Assembly (NCBI RefSeq): GCF_000296385.1
Contig: NZ_JH815185.1
Coordinates: forward strand, 165,960 to 229,959
Origin: Lachnoanaerobaculum sp. OBRC5-5
Lineage (GTDB): Bacteria; Bacillota; Clostridia; Lachnospirales; Lachnospiraceae
Length of the DNA: 64,000 nucleotides
Direction of reading: 5' to 3'
In this document: piece by piece, positions 55,406 through 64,000 of the stretch
Numbering within the stretch: position 1 is the stretch's first letter
Layout of the letters: every line of letters starts with the position of its first letter
The notes under the pieces: model-generated
Seen by the model: the letters and a program-made list of their open reading frames with translations, nothing else
What the model was told of the DNA's origin: nothing
The model's database searches: none
Made by a program: the position numbers and the translations under genes

Positions 55406-56836
55406 TTGAAAGATAGATATATTAGTCCGCTTTCAGAAAGATATGCAAGTGCAAAGATGCAGTATATTTTTTCACAGGACAAAAAGTTTAAAACCTGGAG
55501 AAAACTTTGGATTGCTCTTGCAGAGACGGAGAAAGAGCTCGGCCTGAATATTACTGATGAACAGATAGAAGAACTAAAGAAATTTCAGGATGATATAAAT
55601 TTTGATGTGGCAAAGGAAAGGGAAAAAGAAGTAAGACATGATGTTATGAGTCATGTATATGCTTACGGAGTACAATGTCCAAAGGCAAAGGGAATTATCC
55701 ATCTTGGGGCAACCAGCTGTTATGTGGGTGATAATACTGATATTATCATAATGAAAGAAGCATTGGAGCTTGTAAAAGAAAAGCTTGTAAATGTAATCAA
55801 TGAGCTTTCAAAGTTTGCTTTAAAATATAAGGATCTGCCTACTTTGGCATTTACTCATTTCCAACCGGCACAGCCTACCACGGTAGGAAAGAGGGCTACA
55901 CTTTGGATAAATGAGCTTTTGCTTGATTATGAAGATGTAAATTATACTCTTGAGAATTTGAAACTTTTGGGCTGTAAGGGTACTACAGGTACTCAAGCCT
56001 CTTTTGTGGAGCTTTTTGACGGAGATGATGAGAAGATAAATAAAATAGATCCTATGATAGCAAATAAGATGGGATTTAAAGAATGTTATCCTGTTTCAGG
56101 GCAGACATACTCAAGAAAAGTGGATATCAAGGTATTAAATGTGCTTGCAGGTATTGCAGCTTCGGCACATAAGTTCTCAAATGATATCAGACTTTTGCAG
56201 CATTTAAAAGAGATTGAAGAGCCTTTTGAAAAGTCACAGATAGGTTCATCAGCTATGGCGTATAAGAGAAATCCGATGCGAAGCGAGAGGATTGCATCCT
56301 TGGCAAATTATGTAATGAGTGATGTTATGAATCCTATGATGGTGGCATCCACTCAGTGGTTTGAAAGGACACTTGACGATTCCGCAAATAAGAGACTTTC
56401 AATACCTGAAGGCTTTTTGAGCATAGACGGTATACTTGATTTATATTTGAATGTAGTGGACGGATTGGTAGTATATCCAAAAGTTATAGAAAAACATTTG
56501 ATGTCAGAATTGCCTTTTATGGCTACAGAGAATATAATGATGGATGCAGTAAAAGCCGGTGGAGACAGACAGGAGCTGCATGAAAGAATCAGAGAGCTTT
56601 CAATGATTGCCGGAAGAAATGTAAAGGAACTTGGAGAAGAAAACAATTTGCTTGATTTGATTGCAAATGATCCTATGTTCAATCTTTCAAAAGAAGAATT
56701 GAAAGAGTCTATGAAGCCTGAAAAATATATCGGAAGAAGCAGTGTTCAGGTGGAAGATTTTATAAAAAGAATTATCAAGCCTATCTTAGATGAAAATAAA
56801 GATATTCTGGGATTGAAGGCTGATATAAATGTGTAA
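55406..56836 (+). CDS. purB: Adenylosuccinate lyase
   Basis: 476 residues with a TTG start and a perfect AGGAGG. The fumarase-family signature GSSAMAYKRNP (near residue 290) is present, with HDVMSHVYAYG and HLGATSCYVGDN. It splits SAICAR and adenylosuccinate, serving both the preceding and following genes. The length is that of the long, animal-like PurB group. Confidence 0.96.
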   Translation: MKDRYISPLSERYASAKMQYIFSQDKKFKTWRKLWIALAETEKELGLNITDEQIEELKKFQDDINFDVAKEREKEVRHDVMSHVYAYGVQCPKAKGIIHLGATSCYVGDNTDIIIMKEALELVKEKLVNVINELSKFALKYKDLPTLAFTHFQPAQPTTVGKRATLWINELLLDYEDVNYTLENLKLLGCKGTTGTQASFVELFDGDDEKINKIDPMIANKMGFKECYPVSGQTYSRKVDIKVLNVLAGIAASAHKFSNDIRLLQHLKEIEEPFEKSQIGSSAMAYKRNPMRSERIASLANYVMSDVMNPMMVASTQWFERTLDDSANKRLSIPEGFLSIDGILDLYLNVVDGLVVYPKVIEKHLMSELPFMATENIMMDAVKAGGDRQELHERIRELSMIAGRNVKELGEENNLLDLIANDPMFNLSKEELKESMKPEKYIGRSSVQVEDFIKRIIKPILDENKDILGLKADINV

Positions 56837-56846
56837 GGAGAATTAA

Positions 56847-58124
56847 ATGGTAAGAGCTATTGTAGGCGCCAACTGGGGCGACGAAGGTAAGGGCAAAATC
56901 ACGGATATGCTTGCGGCTAAGGCGGATATTATTATTCGTTTTCAGGGCGGCAGCAATGCAGGTCATACAATTATAAACAATTACGGTAAATTTGCTTTGC
57001 ATCTGTTGCCGTCAGGAGTATTTTATGATCATACAACAAGCATTATAGGAAACGGTGTTGCACTTAATATTCCATATCTTGTTAAAGAGATAAATGAGTT
57101 GGTTGAAAAAGGTGTACCGAGACCTAAGATTTTGGTTTCGGACAGAGCACAACTTCTGATGCCATATCATATTTTGCAGGATACCTATGAGGAGGCAAGA
57201 CTTGCCGGAAAGGCATATGGCTCTACCAAGTCGGGAATAGCTCCTTTTTATTCAGATAAGTTTGCAAAAATCGGAATACAGGTAAGCGAGCTTTTTGACG
57301 ATGAAATATTGGAAGAAAAGGTTGAAAAAATCTGCACATTGAAAAATGTTATGTTCAAGCATCTTTACAATATGCCTGAGCTTGATAAGACAGAACTTAT
57401 GAATACACTTCATGAGTACAGAGATATGGTTGAACCTTTTGTATGTGATGTGAGTGCATATCTTTACAAGGCTATAAAAGAAGGAAAGAATATTCTCCTT
57501 GAGGGTCAGCTCGGTTCATTAAAGGATCCGGATCACGGAATATATCCAATGGTTACATCATCTTCCACATTGGCTGCATACGGTGCTATAGGAGCAGGTA
57601 TTGCTCCATATGAGATAAAGGAAATCACAACAGTGGTTAAGGCATACTCATCAGCGGTTGGAGCCGGAGAGTTTGTCAGCGAGATAGAGGATGAGGCTGC
57701 TGCAGATGAACTTAGAAGAAGAGGCGGAGACGGTGGTGAGTTCGGTGCTACCACAGGAAGACCTAGAAGAATGGGATGGTTTGATGCTGTAGCATCCAGA
57801 TACGGTGTAAGAATTCAGGGTACTACAGAGGTCGCACTTACAGTACTTGATGTACTGGGATATCTAAAAGAGATTCCTGTATGTGTAGGCTATGATATAA
57901 ATGGTGAGATAACCAAGGACTTCCCTACAACAAATAAATTAAAGATTGCAAAACCTGTATATGAATATCTTCCGGGATGGAATTGTGATATCAGAGGTAT
58001 AAAGAAGTATGAGGAATTGCCTGAGAATTGTAGGAAGTATATTGAGTTTATAGAAAAAGAACTTGAAGTACCTGTAAAGTTGGTAAGCAATGGACCGGGT
58101 AGAGATGATATTATCTATAGATAG
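56847..58124 (+). CDS. purA: Adenylosuccinate synthase
   Basis: 425 residues with the GTP loop GANWGDEGKGK at the start, GGSNAGHT, STKSGIAPFYSDK and GTTGRPRRMGW. It makes adenylosuccinate from IMP, GTP and aspartate, and purB then yields AMP. AAGGAG site 10 bases after purB. Confidence 0.97.
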   Translation: MVRAIVGANWGDEGKGKITDMLAAKADIIIRFQGGSNAGHTIINNYGKFALHLLPSGVFYDHTTSIIGNGVALNIPYLVKEINELVEKGVPRPKILVSDRAQLLMPYHILQDTYEEARLAGKAYGSTKSGIAPFYSDKFAKIGIQVSELFDDEILEEKVEKICTLKNVMFKHLYNMPELDKTELMNTLHEYRDMVEPFVCDVSAYLYKAIKEGKNILLEGQLGSLKDPDHGIYPMVTSSSTLAAYGAIGAGIAPYEIKEITTVVKAYSSAVGAGEFVSEIEDEAAADELRRRGGDGGEFGATTGRPRRMGWFDAVASRYGVRIQGTTEVALTVLDVLGYLKEIPVCVGYDINGEITKDFPTTNKLKIAKPVYEYLPGWNCDIRGIKKYEELPENCRKYIEFIEKELEVPVKLVSNGPGRDDIIYR

Positions 58125-58135
58125 GACTTTTGCCT

Positions 58136-58167
58136 TGCCCCATATTAGTTTAAACTGATATGGGGCA
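58136..58167 (+). terminator. Strong hairpin between purA and pheS
   Basis: TGCCCCATAT (58136-58145) and ATATGGGGCA (58158-58167) pair, and the loop TAGTTTAAACTG is itself nearly self-complementary. No T-run follows, so termination may be partial or it may only stabilise mRNA. Confidence 0.6.
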
Positions 58168-58194
58168 TGACTATTCATTAAATAAGGAGAAAAA

Positions 58195-59214
58195 ATGCTG
58201 GACATAATAGAGAAACTTCAAAAAGAAGCTTTAGAAAAGATAAACAGTGCAGAAAATAAAGAAAGATTAAATGAGCTTAAGGTAGCATATCTTGGTAAAA
58301 AGGGAGAGCTTACCGCACTTCTTAAAAATATGAAGAATGTAGCTCCGGAAGAGAGAGCGGAATTCGGTAAGGTAGTAAATGAAGCAAGAGAAGCTATTGA
58401 AAATACATTAAATAATGTCGGAAGTGAGCTTGCAAAGCTTGCACTTGAGGCCAGATTAAAGGCGGAGACCATAGATGTTACACTGCCTGCAAACAAGAGA
58501 GAGTTCGGTCACAGCCATCCAAATATTATTGCATTACATGAGGTTGAAAAAATCTTTACAAGCATGGGATATGAGGTTGTGGAAGGACCTGAGATAGAGT
58601 TTGACGAATATAACTTTACAAAATTGAATATCCCTGAGGATCATCCGGCAAAGGATGAACAGGATACATTCTATATTACAAAGGATATAGTGCTTCGTAC
58701 ACAGACATCACCTGTACAGGCAAGAACAATGGAAACAGGAAAGCTTCCTATAAAGATGATAAGCCCGGGAAGAGTTTATCGTTCAGATGAAGTGGATGCC
58801 ACTCATTCACCTACTTTTAACCAGATAGAGGGACTTATTGTAGATAAGGATATTACATTTGCCGATCTTAAGGGAACACTTGAAGTATTCGCTAAAAAGC
58901 TTTTCGGTGAAGAAACAAAGGTTAAGTTCAGACCTCACCACTTCCCATTCACAGAGCCAAGTGCCGAGATGGATGTGACATGTTTTAAATGTCATGGAAG
59001 CGGATGCAGATTCTGTAAAGGCAGCGGCTGGATAGAGATCCTCGGTTGCGGAATGGTTCATCCTCATGTATTTGATATGTGTGGTGTAGATAAGAATGAA
59101 TATAACGGTTTTGCATTCGGTATAGGACTTGAGAGAATAGCTCTATTGAAGTATGAAATCGATGATATGAGACTTTTATACGAGAATGATATCAGATTCT
59201 TAAAGCAATTCTAA
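58195..59214 (+). CDS. pheS: Phenylalanyl-tRNA synthetase alpha subunit
   Basis: 339 residues: an N-terminal coiled coil (1-90), class II catalytic core with the motif 2 region GRVYRSDEVDATHSP and motif 3 FGIGLERIALL. With PheT it charges tRNA-Phe. No T-box leader is seen upstream. AAGGAG site. Confidence 0.97.
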   Translation: MLDIIEKLQKEALEKINSAENKERLNELKVAYLGKKGELTALLKNMKNVAPEERAEFGKVVNEAREAIENTLNNVGSELAKLALEARLKAETIDVTLPANKREFGHSHPNIIALHEVEKIFTSMGYEVVEGPEIEFDEYNFTKLNIPEDHPAKDEQDTFYITKDIVLRTQTSPVQARTMETGKLPIKMISPGRVYRSDEVDATHSPTFNQIEGLIVDKDITFADLKGTLEVFAKKLFGEETKVKFRPHHFPFTEPSAEMDVTCFKCHGSGCRFCKGSGWIEILGCGMVHPHVFDMCGVDKNEYNGFAFGIGLERIALLKYEIDDMRLLYENDIRFLKQF

Positions 59215-59263
59215 TAAAGCTTTTACATGAGATTATATTTACAGTAAATAACAGAGGTGAAGA

Positions 59264-61684
59264 ATGGATACAGCATTATCATGGATAAAGGCCTATGTGC
59301 CTGACTTGGATGTGACTCCAAGTGAATATACAGATGCAATGACTCTTACCGGAACAAAGGTAGAGGGTTATAAAGAACTGGATAAAAATCTTGAAAAAAT
59401 AGTAGTCGGTGAGATACTTTCAATAGATAAGCATCCTGATGCCGACAAGCTTATTATTTGTCAGGTGGATGTCGGAAATGAAAAAATACAGATAGTTACA
59501 GGAGCACCTAATGTTTCAGTGGGTGATAAGGTACCTGTAGTTTTAGACGGTGGAAAAGTTGCAGGCGGACATGACGGAAGTCCGTTGACTGAAAACGGTA
59601 TCAAAATAAAGAAGGGTAAGCTTCGTGGAGTTGAGTCATTCGGTATGATGTGCTCTATTGACGAGCTTGGTCAAGATAAGAACTATTTCCCGGATGCACC
59701 TGAAAACGGAATATATATCCTGCCAAAGGATGCGAAAGTCGGTAGCGATGCTATAGAGCTTTTGGGACTTAGAGATACCGTATTTGAGTATGAAATTACA
59801 TCAAACAGAGTGGACTGCTATGGAGTAATAGGAATTGCAAGAGAGGCTGCGGCTACATTCAAGAAAAAATTTGTTATGCCCCAGGTAAAAACAACAGGAA
59901 ATAATGAGAATGTAAATGATTACTTATCTGTGGAAGTAAAGGATGAGACTCTTTGCAAGAGATATGTTGCAAGAGTTGTTAAAAATATAAAGCTTGCACC
60001 TTCACCGTCTTGGATGCAGGAGAGACTTCGTGCAGTGGGAATCAGACCGATAAATAATATAGTCGATATTACAAACTATGTTATGGCGGAGTACGGTCAG
60101 CCTATGCATGCCTTTGATTACAATCTTATTGAAGGACAAAAAATAGTTGTAGACAGAGCAAAGGACGGAGATGAGTTTGAAACTCTTGACGGAGTTGTGA
60201 GAAAGCTTGACAGCAATATTTTAATGATAAATGATGCCAAAAAAGCTGTAGCTATTGCCGGAATCATGGGTGGTGAGAACTCAAAGATTACAGATGATGT
60301 AAGTACAATGATATTTGAATGTGCTACTTTTGACGGTACAAATATCAGACTTTCATCAAAGAGAATAGGACTTCGTACAGATTCATCAGGAAAGTTTGAA
60401 AAGGGCCTTGATCCTAATAATGCTTATGATGCTATGATGAGAGCATGTTCTTTGGTGGAAGAACTTGGGGCAGGAGAAGTAGTAGGTGGAACAATTGATG
60501 TTTATCCGGTAAAGGCGGTAGAGTCAAGAGTAGCTTTTGAGCCTGAAAGAATCAATAAATTGCTTGGAACTTCCATATCAAAAGAAGATATGCTTGAAAT
60601 CTTTGACAGAATTGAGTTAAAATACGATAAAGAGACTAATGAGATTGTGGCTCCTACATTCAGACAGGATATTCACTTCATGGCGGATTTGGCTGAGGAA
60701 GTGGCAAGATTCTTTGGATATGACAAGATACCTACAACATTGCCGAAAGCAAGCGCAACCATAGGCGGTATCAGCATGAAGCTTGAAATAGAAGAGCTTG
60801 CAAGAGAAGTGGCAAAGTTTTTGGGATTCTCAGAGGCAATGAACTATTCATTTGAGAGTGCCAAGGTATTTGACAAGCTCGGATTGTCAAAAAACAGCCA
60901 CTATAGAAATGCTATTGAAATATCAAATCCTCTTGGTGAAGATTTCAGAATGATGAGAACTCAGGCTGTAAACGGTATACTTAATTCTCTTTCAACAAAT
61001 TACAACAGAAGAAATAAGGATGTGCATTTATTTGAGCTTGCAAACATCTATATTCCAAAGGAGCTTCCTTTAAAGGAATTGCCTGATGAGAGAATGCAGT
61101 TTGTACTTGGATTCTACGGTAAGGAAAACTTCTTTGATATGAAGGGTGTGGTAGAGGAATTCTTATATACAATAGGAATTGTCGGTAAACTTCACTATGA
61201 TCCAAGTTGCAAGGAAGAGTTTTTACATCCGGGAAGAAAGGCCGATATAGTGCTTGACGGAGTTCGCCTCGGATATTTGGGCGAAGTGCATCCGATTGTA
61301 TGTGAAAATTATAAATTGGGTGATAAGACCTATATAGCTGTACTTGATTTGCCGAATGTAATTCCTTTTGTAAATTTTGATATCAAATATACAGGAATAG
61401 CAAAATATCCTGCAATTTCAAGAGATATTTCATTGGTAGTGCCAAGAAGCGTTTTGGTAGGTGAGATTGAGGATATAATTTCTGAAAACGGCGGAAGCAA
61501 TCTTGAATCCTTCAATTTGTTTGATATCTATGAGGGTGATCAGATAGAGGCAGGATTTAAGTCGGTAGCTTATTCACTTACATTCAGAAACAAGGAGAGA
61601 ACTCTTCTTGATGCCGATGTTAATGAGGTGATGGATAAGATATTAAAGAAGCTTGAGGAAAAGAATATCAGAATCAGATCCTAG
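59264..61684 (+). CDS. pheT: Phenylalanyl-tRNA synthetase beta subunit
   Basis: 806 residues, normal length: tRNA-binding EMAP-like domain (about 40-150), B3/B4 editing domain, B5 domain, catalytic-like core, and a C-terminal anticodon-binding domain (YPAISRDISLV onward). GAGGTGA site. Cotranscribed with pheS. Confidence 0.97.
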   Translation: MDTALSWIKAYVPDLDVTPSEYTDAMTLTGTKVEGYKELDKNLEKIVVGEILSIDKHPDADKLIICQVDVGNEKIQIVTGAPNVSVGDKVPVVLDGGKVAGGHDGSPLTENGIKIKKGKLRGVESFGMMCSIDELGQDKNYFPDAPENGIYILPKDAKVGSDAIELLGLRDTVFEYEITSNRVDCYGVIGIAREAAATFKKKFVMPQVKTTGNNENVNDYLSVEVKDETLCKRYVARVVKNIKLAPSPSWMQERLRAVGIRPINNIVDITNYVMAEYGQPMHAFDYNLIEGQKIVVDRAKDGDEFETLDGVVRKLDSNILMINDAKKAVAIAGIMGGENSKITDDVSTMIFECATFDGTNIRLSSKRIGLRTDSSGKFEKGLDPNNAYDAMMRACSLVEELGAGEVVGGTIDVYPVKAVESRVAFEPERINKLLGTSISKEDMLEIFDRIELKYDKETNEIVAPTFRQDIHFMADLAEEVARFFGYDKIPTTLPKASATIGGISMKLEIEELAREVAKFLGFSEAMNYSFESAKVFDKLGLSKNSHYRNAIEISNPLGEDFRMMRTQAVNGILNSLSTNYNRRNKDVHLFELANIYIPKELPLKELPDERMQFVLGFYGKENFFDMKGVVEEFLYTIGIVGKLHYDPSCKEEFLHPGRKADIVLDGVRLGYLGEVHPIVCENYKLGDKTYIAVLDLPNVIPFVNFDIKYTGIAKYPAISRDISLVVPRSVLVGEIEDIISENGGSNLESFNLFDIYEGDQIEAGFKSVAYSLTFRNKERTLLDADVNEVMDKILKKLEEKNIRIRS

Positions 61685-61751
61685 TTTAAATTAAGCTGTG
61701 GGATAATCTTTGATAGATATGTGTTTTATTTTAGAAAAGTGAGAGATAGAT

Positions 61752-63236
61752 ATGGTTAGAAGTAGAGGAAGGAAAAAGAAAAGTAAAGCTTTCATCAGGT
61801 ACTTTTGTCTTTTTGTGTTTTCAGTTATATTGCTTACTTCTGCGCTAATCGGAGATGACACCAGAGCTTATGGAGAAGGAAGAAATGCCGTATTTAAAAA
61901 TCCTATAAATCCGGATTATGAAAGCAATGATAACGGAGTCAAGACATCATTCAGAATTAGAGTACTTAATAATCTGAGTGGAGAAACCGAATATGGTTCA
62001 AATGCTATGTCCTTGATTTCCGTGAGCGAGAATGATAATAGAAGAAGTATTATAAAAAATTTTGCTGATATACTGGATATGGATATTTACAGTAATCTCT
62101 GTCTAAGTGCAAATATTGAAAACAGTTCGGATGTGGAAAGAGATATAAGTTTTGATATAACACTGCCTCCTAAGACGGAGGGCAGTGTGTCTGAGCTTAG
62201 ACTTATAAACTCAAGTCTTGATATTTTTACCGGAGATCTATCAGGTGTTGATATAAAGTATGTGACTGACGGAAAGACTGTCACAGAGACTGAAAGAAAG
62301 TCCGGAAAAAAGGTGGATTTTAATAAGGTTAATTCTGTAAAGATAGATGGGAAATTAGCTGCAGGACAAAAATTTGAAGGCATTTTGCCTATGGAAATCA
62401 TAGAGCGAAGAATGGTAATAGAAAAAAAAGATGATTTTGTGGATGATTTGAAGACTATTAAAGAAGTTAATACAAATAATATCTTTGTTTTCAAATTGGA
62501 TTACAGATATCCTATCAAGAAAGAACTTAATATGAGTATAGCAACCTGCCACGGAAGTGACAGGGCGGAAGATTTTTTAAACGGAAAAACAGTAGGTATA
62601 GTAAGGCGTGATGAGGAAAGCTATGATATATTGCCGAATGATATAATTGAAAAGCTTCCGGGAGCCAATGCGGCATTCTGTTCGATGTTTACTACAGATG
62701 AAAAGAAAGACGCATTTGTAAACGATTACAGCTATATCAGTGTCAATACAAAGGATTTACAGAGCCTTGTAAATGACAGAGGATATTCCCTCCTTATAAA
62801 AAACGGTTCATTACAGGATAAATACAGTTTTATAGTCGGAGAAAAAAAGCATATATACGATGAAGGACTTGAATTACATCTTGGTAAAAAGGATAAGTAT
62901 AATCATTCTCTTTCAAAGGTATATGTAGAGTTTCAAAAGATTCTTGATTGTAAAGACCTTGAGATTACAGTCGGAAGTGAGTGGAAAAACTTTGACAATC
63001 TTGTAACCGCAAAGATTCAAAATGATGATGAGATTACGGAAATTGACAGGAGAAAAATAAAGGTTGAGTCTAATGTGAACACAAGTAAAACAGGTGACTA
63101 CTCTGTAAAATATTCTTATGAAATTTTGCCGAGTATATGGGTAAGTAACAGTGCTAAGGTAAAGGTCACAGGAAACAAAGAGTCTTCACAGACTGAGAAA
63201 GAGAAAAACAGTGACAGCAATGTAAGGATTGAGTAA
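61752..63236 (+). CDS. Secreted or membrane-anchored protein of unknown function
   Basis: 494 residues. A very basic start (RSRGRKKKSK) and a hydrophobic helix (about 15-35) form a signal peptide or anchor. The rest is hydrophilic and beta-rich, without catalytic motifs I recognise. The final 90 residues look like a bacterial Ig-like domain, with the pattern VTAKIQNDDEITEIDRRKI and TGDYSVKYSYE, then a polar tail. No LPxTG motif. It stands between pheT and secG with a GAGAGA site. A role at the cell surface is inferred from the layout only. Confidence 0.65.
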   Translation: MVRSRGRKKKSKAFIRYFCLFVFSVILLTSALIGDDTRAYGEGRNAVFKNPINPDYESNDNGVKTSFRIRVLNNLSGETEYGSNAMSLISVSENDNRRSIIKNFADILDMDIYSNLCLSANIENSSDVERDISFDITLPPKTEGSVSELRLINSSLDIFTGDLSGVDIKYVTDGKTVTETERKSGKKVDFNKVNSVKIDGKLAAGQKFEGILPMEIIERRMVIEKKDDFVDDLKTIKEVNTNNIFVFKLDYRYPIKKELNMSIATCHGSDRAEDFLNGKTVGIVRRDEESYDILPNDIIEKLPGANAAFCSMFTTDEKKDAFVNDYSYISVNTKDLQSLVNDRGYSLLIKNGSLQDKYSFIVGEKKHIYDEGLELHLGKKDKYNHSLSKVYVEFQKILDCKDLEITVGSEWKNFDNLVTAKIQNDDEITEIDRRKIKVESNVNTSKTGDYSVKYSYEILPSIWVSNSAKVKVTGNKESSQTEKEKNSDSNVRIE

Positions 63237-63246
63237 AAAATCCGGC

Positions 63247-63275
63247 TTGCAATTAGTACTGTTTAGTGATATTAT
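63247..63275 (+). promoter_or_regulatory. Promoter of secG
   Basis: TTGCAA (63247-63252), a 17-base spacer and TATTAT (63270-63275), 33 bases before the start codon. Confidence 0.6.
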
Positions 63276-63308
63276 AAGAACAGTTTTGTATTTTAATGGA
63301 GTGTAAAT

Positions 63309-63545
63309 ATGTTAATGTTAAACAGGATTATTTCAATAATATTTATTTTAGTATGCGTTTTCCTGACTGCAGTAGTATTATTTCAGGAAGGAAATGAGCA
63401 GGGACTTGGTTCAATAGGCGGTATTGCCGATACATATTGGGGTAAGAACAGAGGCCGTTCAGTTGAAGGCTTACTTGAGAAGCTTACAAAGGTTGCTGCG
63501 GCATTATTTTTGATTTTATCATTGGTTTTAAATATTGTTAAATAA
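63309..63545 (+). CDS. secG: Preprotein translocase subunit SecG
   Basis: 78 residues with two membrane helices (about 5-25 and 57-77) joined by a Gly-rich cytoplasmic loop (GNEQGLGSIGGIADTYWGKN), the standard SecG layout. It assists SecYE in protein export. SecG followed by RNase R is the usual order in Firmicutes. An in-frame ATG at 63315 is an alternative start. Confidence 0.93.
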   Translation: MLMLNRIISIIFILVCVFLTAVVLFQEGNEQGLGSIGGIADTYWGKNRGRSVEGLLEKLTKVAAALFLILSLVLNIVK

Positions 63546-63547
63546 CA

Positions 63548-63573
63548 AAAAGCACTCAAAAGAGTGCTTTTTA
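63548..63573 (+). terminator. Terminator between secG and rnr
   Basis: AAAAGCACTC (63548-63557) and GAGTGCTTTT (63562-63571) form a 10-bp stem with an AAAA loop and a T-rich end. Confidence 0.8.
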
Positions 63574-63588
63574 TTTATAAAGGTTTAT

Positions 63589-64000
63589 ATGGATAAGAAT
63601 TTAGAAAAAAGAAAAAAGATAGTGATGGACTTTATAGAAAGCCCTCTGTACGTGCCTATGAAGGCAAAAGAACTGGCGGTTTTTTTTAACGTTGATAAAG
63701 AAAGAAGACCTGAGCTGGATGAAGTATTGAAAGAGTTGCTGCTTGAAGGCGGACTTGAAATAAGCAAAAGAGGTAAGTATAAAAAGCCTGAGAATAAGTT
63801 TTTAATCGGTGAGTTTATGGCAAATCCAAAGGGATTCGGTTTTGTAAGAGTGGAAGGAAGAGATTCGGATATATTTATTCCTGCCGATTATACAGCAAAT
63901 GCCATGAACGGAGATCAGGTAAAAGTTGTTATAGATATTGAAAGCGGCGAAAAAAGAGCTGAAGGACATATTATAGGTATAGAAAAGCATGCCAATATTC
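63589..64000 (+). CDS. rnr: Ribonuclease R, 5' part (runs off the window)
   Basis: 137 residues are readable from the ATG at 63589, in one open frame to the window end. An N-terminal winged-helix part (MDFIESPLYVPMKAKEL, then LLLEGGLEISKRGKYKK) is followed by the first cold-shock domain with NPKGFGFVRVEG and DIFIPADYTANAMNGDQV, typical of RNase R. The catalytic domain lies beyond the end. It is a 3'-5' exoribonuclease that degrades structured RNA. GGTTT precedes the start, so the ribosome site is weak. Confidence 0.9.
   Translation, partial: MDKNLEKRKKIVMDFIESPLYVPMKAKELAVFFNVDKERRPELDEVLKELLLEGGLEISKRGKYKKPENKFLIGEFMANPKGFGFVRVEGRDSDIFIPADYTANAMNGDQVKVVIDIESGEKRAEGHIIGIEKHANI

Noticed and set aside
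58125-58194. Possible T-box leader before pheS
   Set aside because: Only 70 bases are available, and the T-box sequence and specifier-loop layout are absent; only a simple hairpin is visible.

Overview
The window is a low-GC, Gram-positive chromosomal segment, most consistent with a member of the Lachnospiraceae (class Clostridia). The support is indirect: strong Shine-Dalgarno sequences, clostridial gene order (priA-def-fmt-yugP-rsmB-rlmN-prpC-prkC-rsgA-rpe-thiN), anaerobe enzymes (hybrid cluster protein, formate-tetrahydrofolate ligase, an FAD-less molybdenum hydroxylase) and typical lipoprotein and sugar-ABC genes. I cannot name the genus from sequence alone. I see no phage, insertion sequence or CRISPR array.

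Bases 1-3950 are the distal part of an rRNA operon: spacer tRNA-Ile(GAT), a full 23S gene, no 5S gene after it, then a five-tRNA cluster (Glu, CAU-tRNA, Asn, Asp, Leu) with its own consensus promoter and a terminator. A DMT-family exporter follows on the minus strand.

Bases 5070-10830 hold the most interesting locus. Four overlapping or closely spaced genes encode a binding-protein-like protein with no signal peptide and an N-terminal DUF1858 domain, a HypB/UreG-like P-loop GTPase with cysteine motifs, a soluble ABC ATPase with no permease, and a Crp/Fnr regulator. They are followed by hcp, whose product carries a C-terminal DUF1858 redox domain. The four-gene operon and hcp each have the same GTAAC-N4-GTTAC-type inverted repeat, centred exactly 29.5 bases before the first base of a -10 hexamer (about -41.5). 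This suggests a two-promoter regulon controlled by the Crp/Fnr protein. I propose that the unexplained proteins are a cytosolic metal-cluster delivery or repair machine for Hcp.

Bases 10811-17350 are an alpha-galactoside module: AraC regulator, lipoprotein binding protein, two permeases and a GH36 alpha-galactosidase. Bases 17354-18606 look like a rearrangement scar, where an esterase gene and an AraC gene sit head to head and both seem to lack normal 5' ends. Then come an orphan selenium-dependent-xanthine-dehydrogenase-type enzyme, an MMPL transporter coupled to a large GLUG-repeat surface protein, a small SGNH hydrolase-LysR-proC group, and a lipoprotein built of 11-residue repeats.

From 30109 to 50819 the strand carries housekeeping genes almost without gaps: a GNAT/NAD(P)HX-epimerase fusion, ftsK, fhs, murE, murF, priA, def, fmt, a zinc peptidase, rsmB, rlmN, the PrpC/PrkC phosphatase-kinase pair, rsgA, rpe and thiN. 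A GntR/ABC cluster with two related permeases and an ATPase with an Arg-substituted Walker A motif lies at 50923-53779. The end of the window contains an ECF transporter S component, purC-purB-purA, pheS-pheT, a secreted protein of unknown function, secG and the start of rnr.
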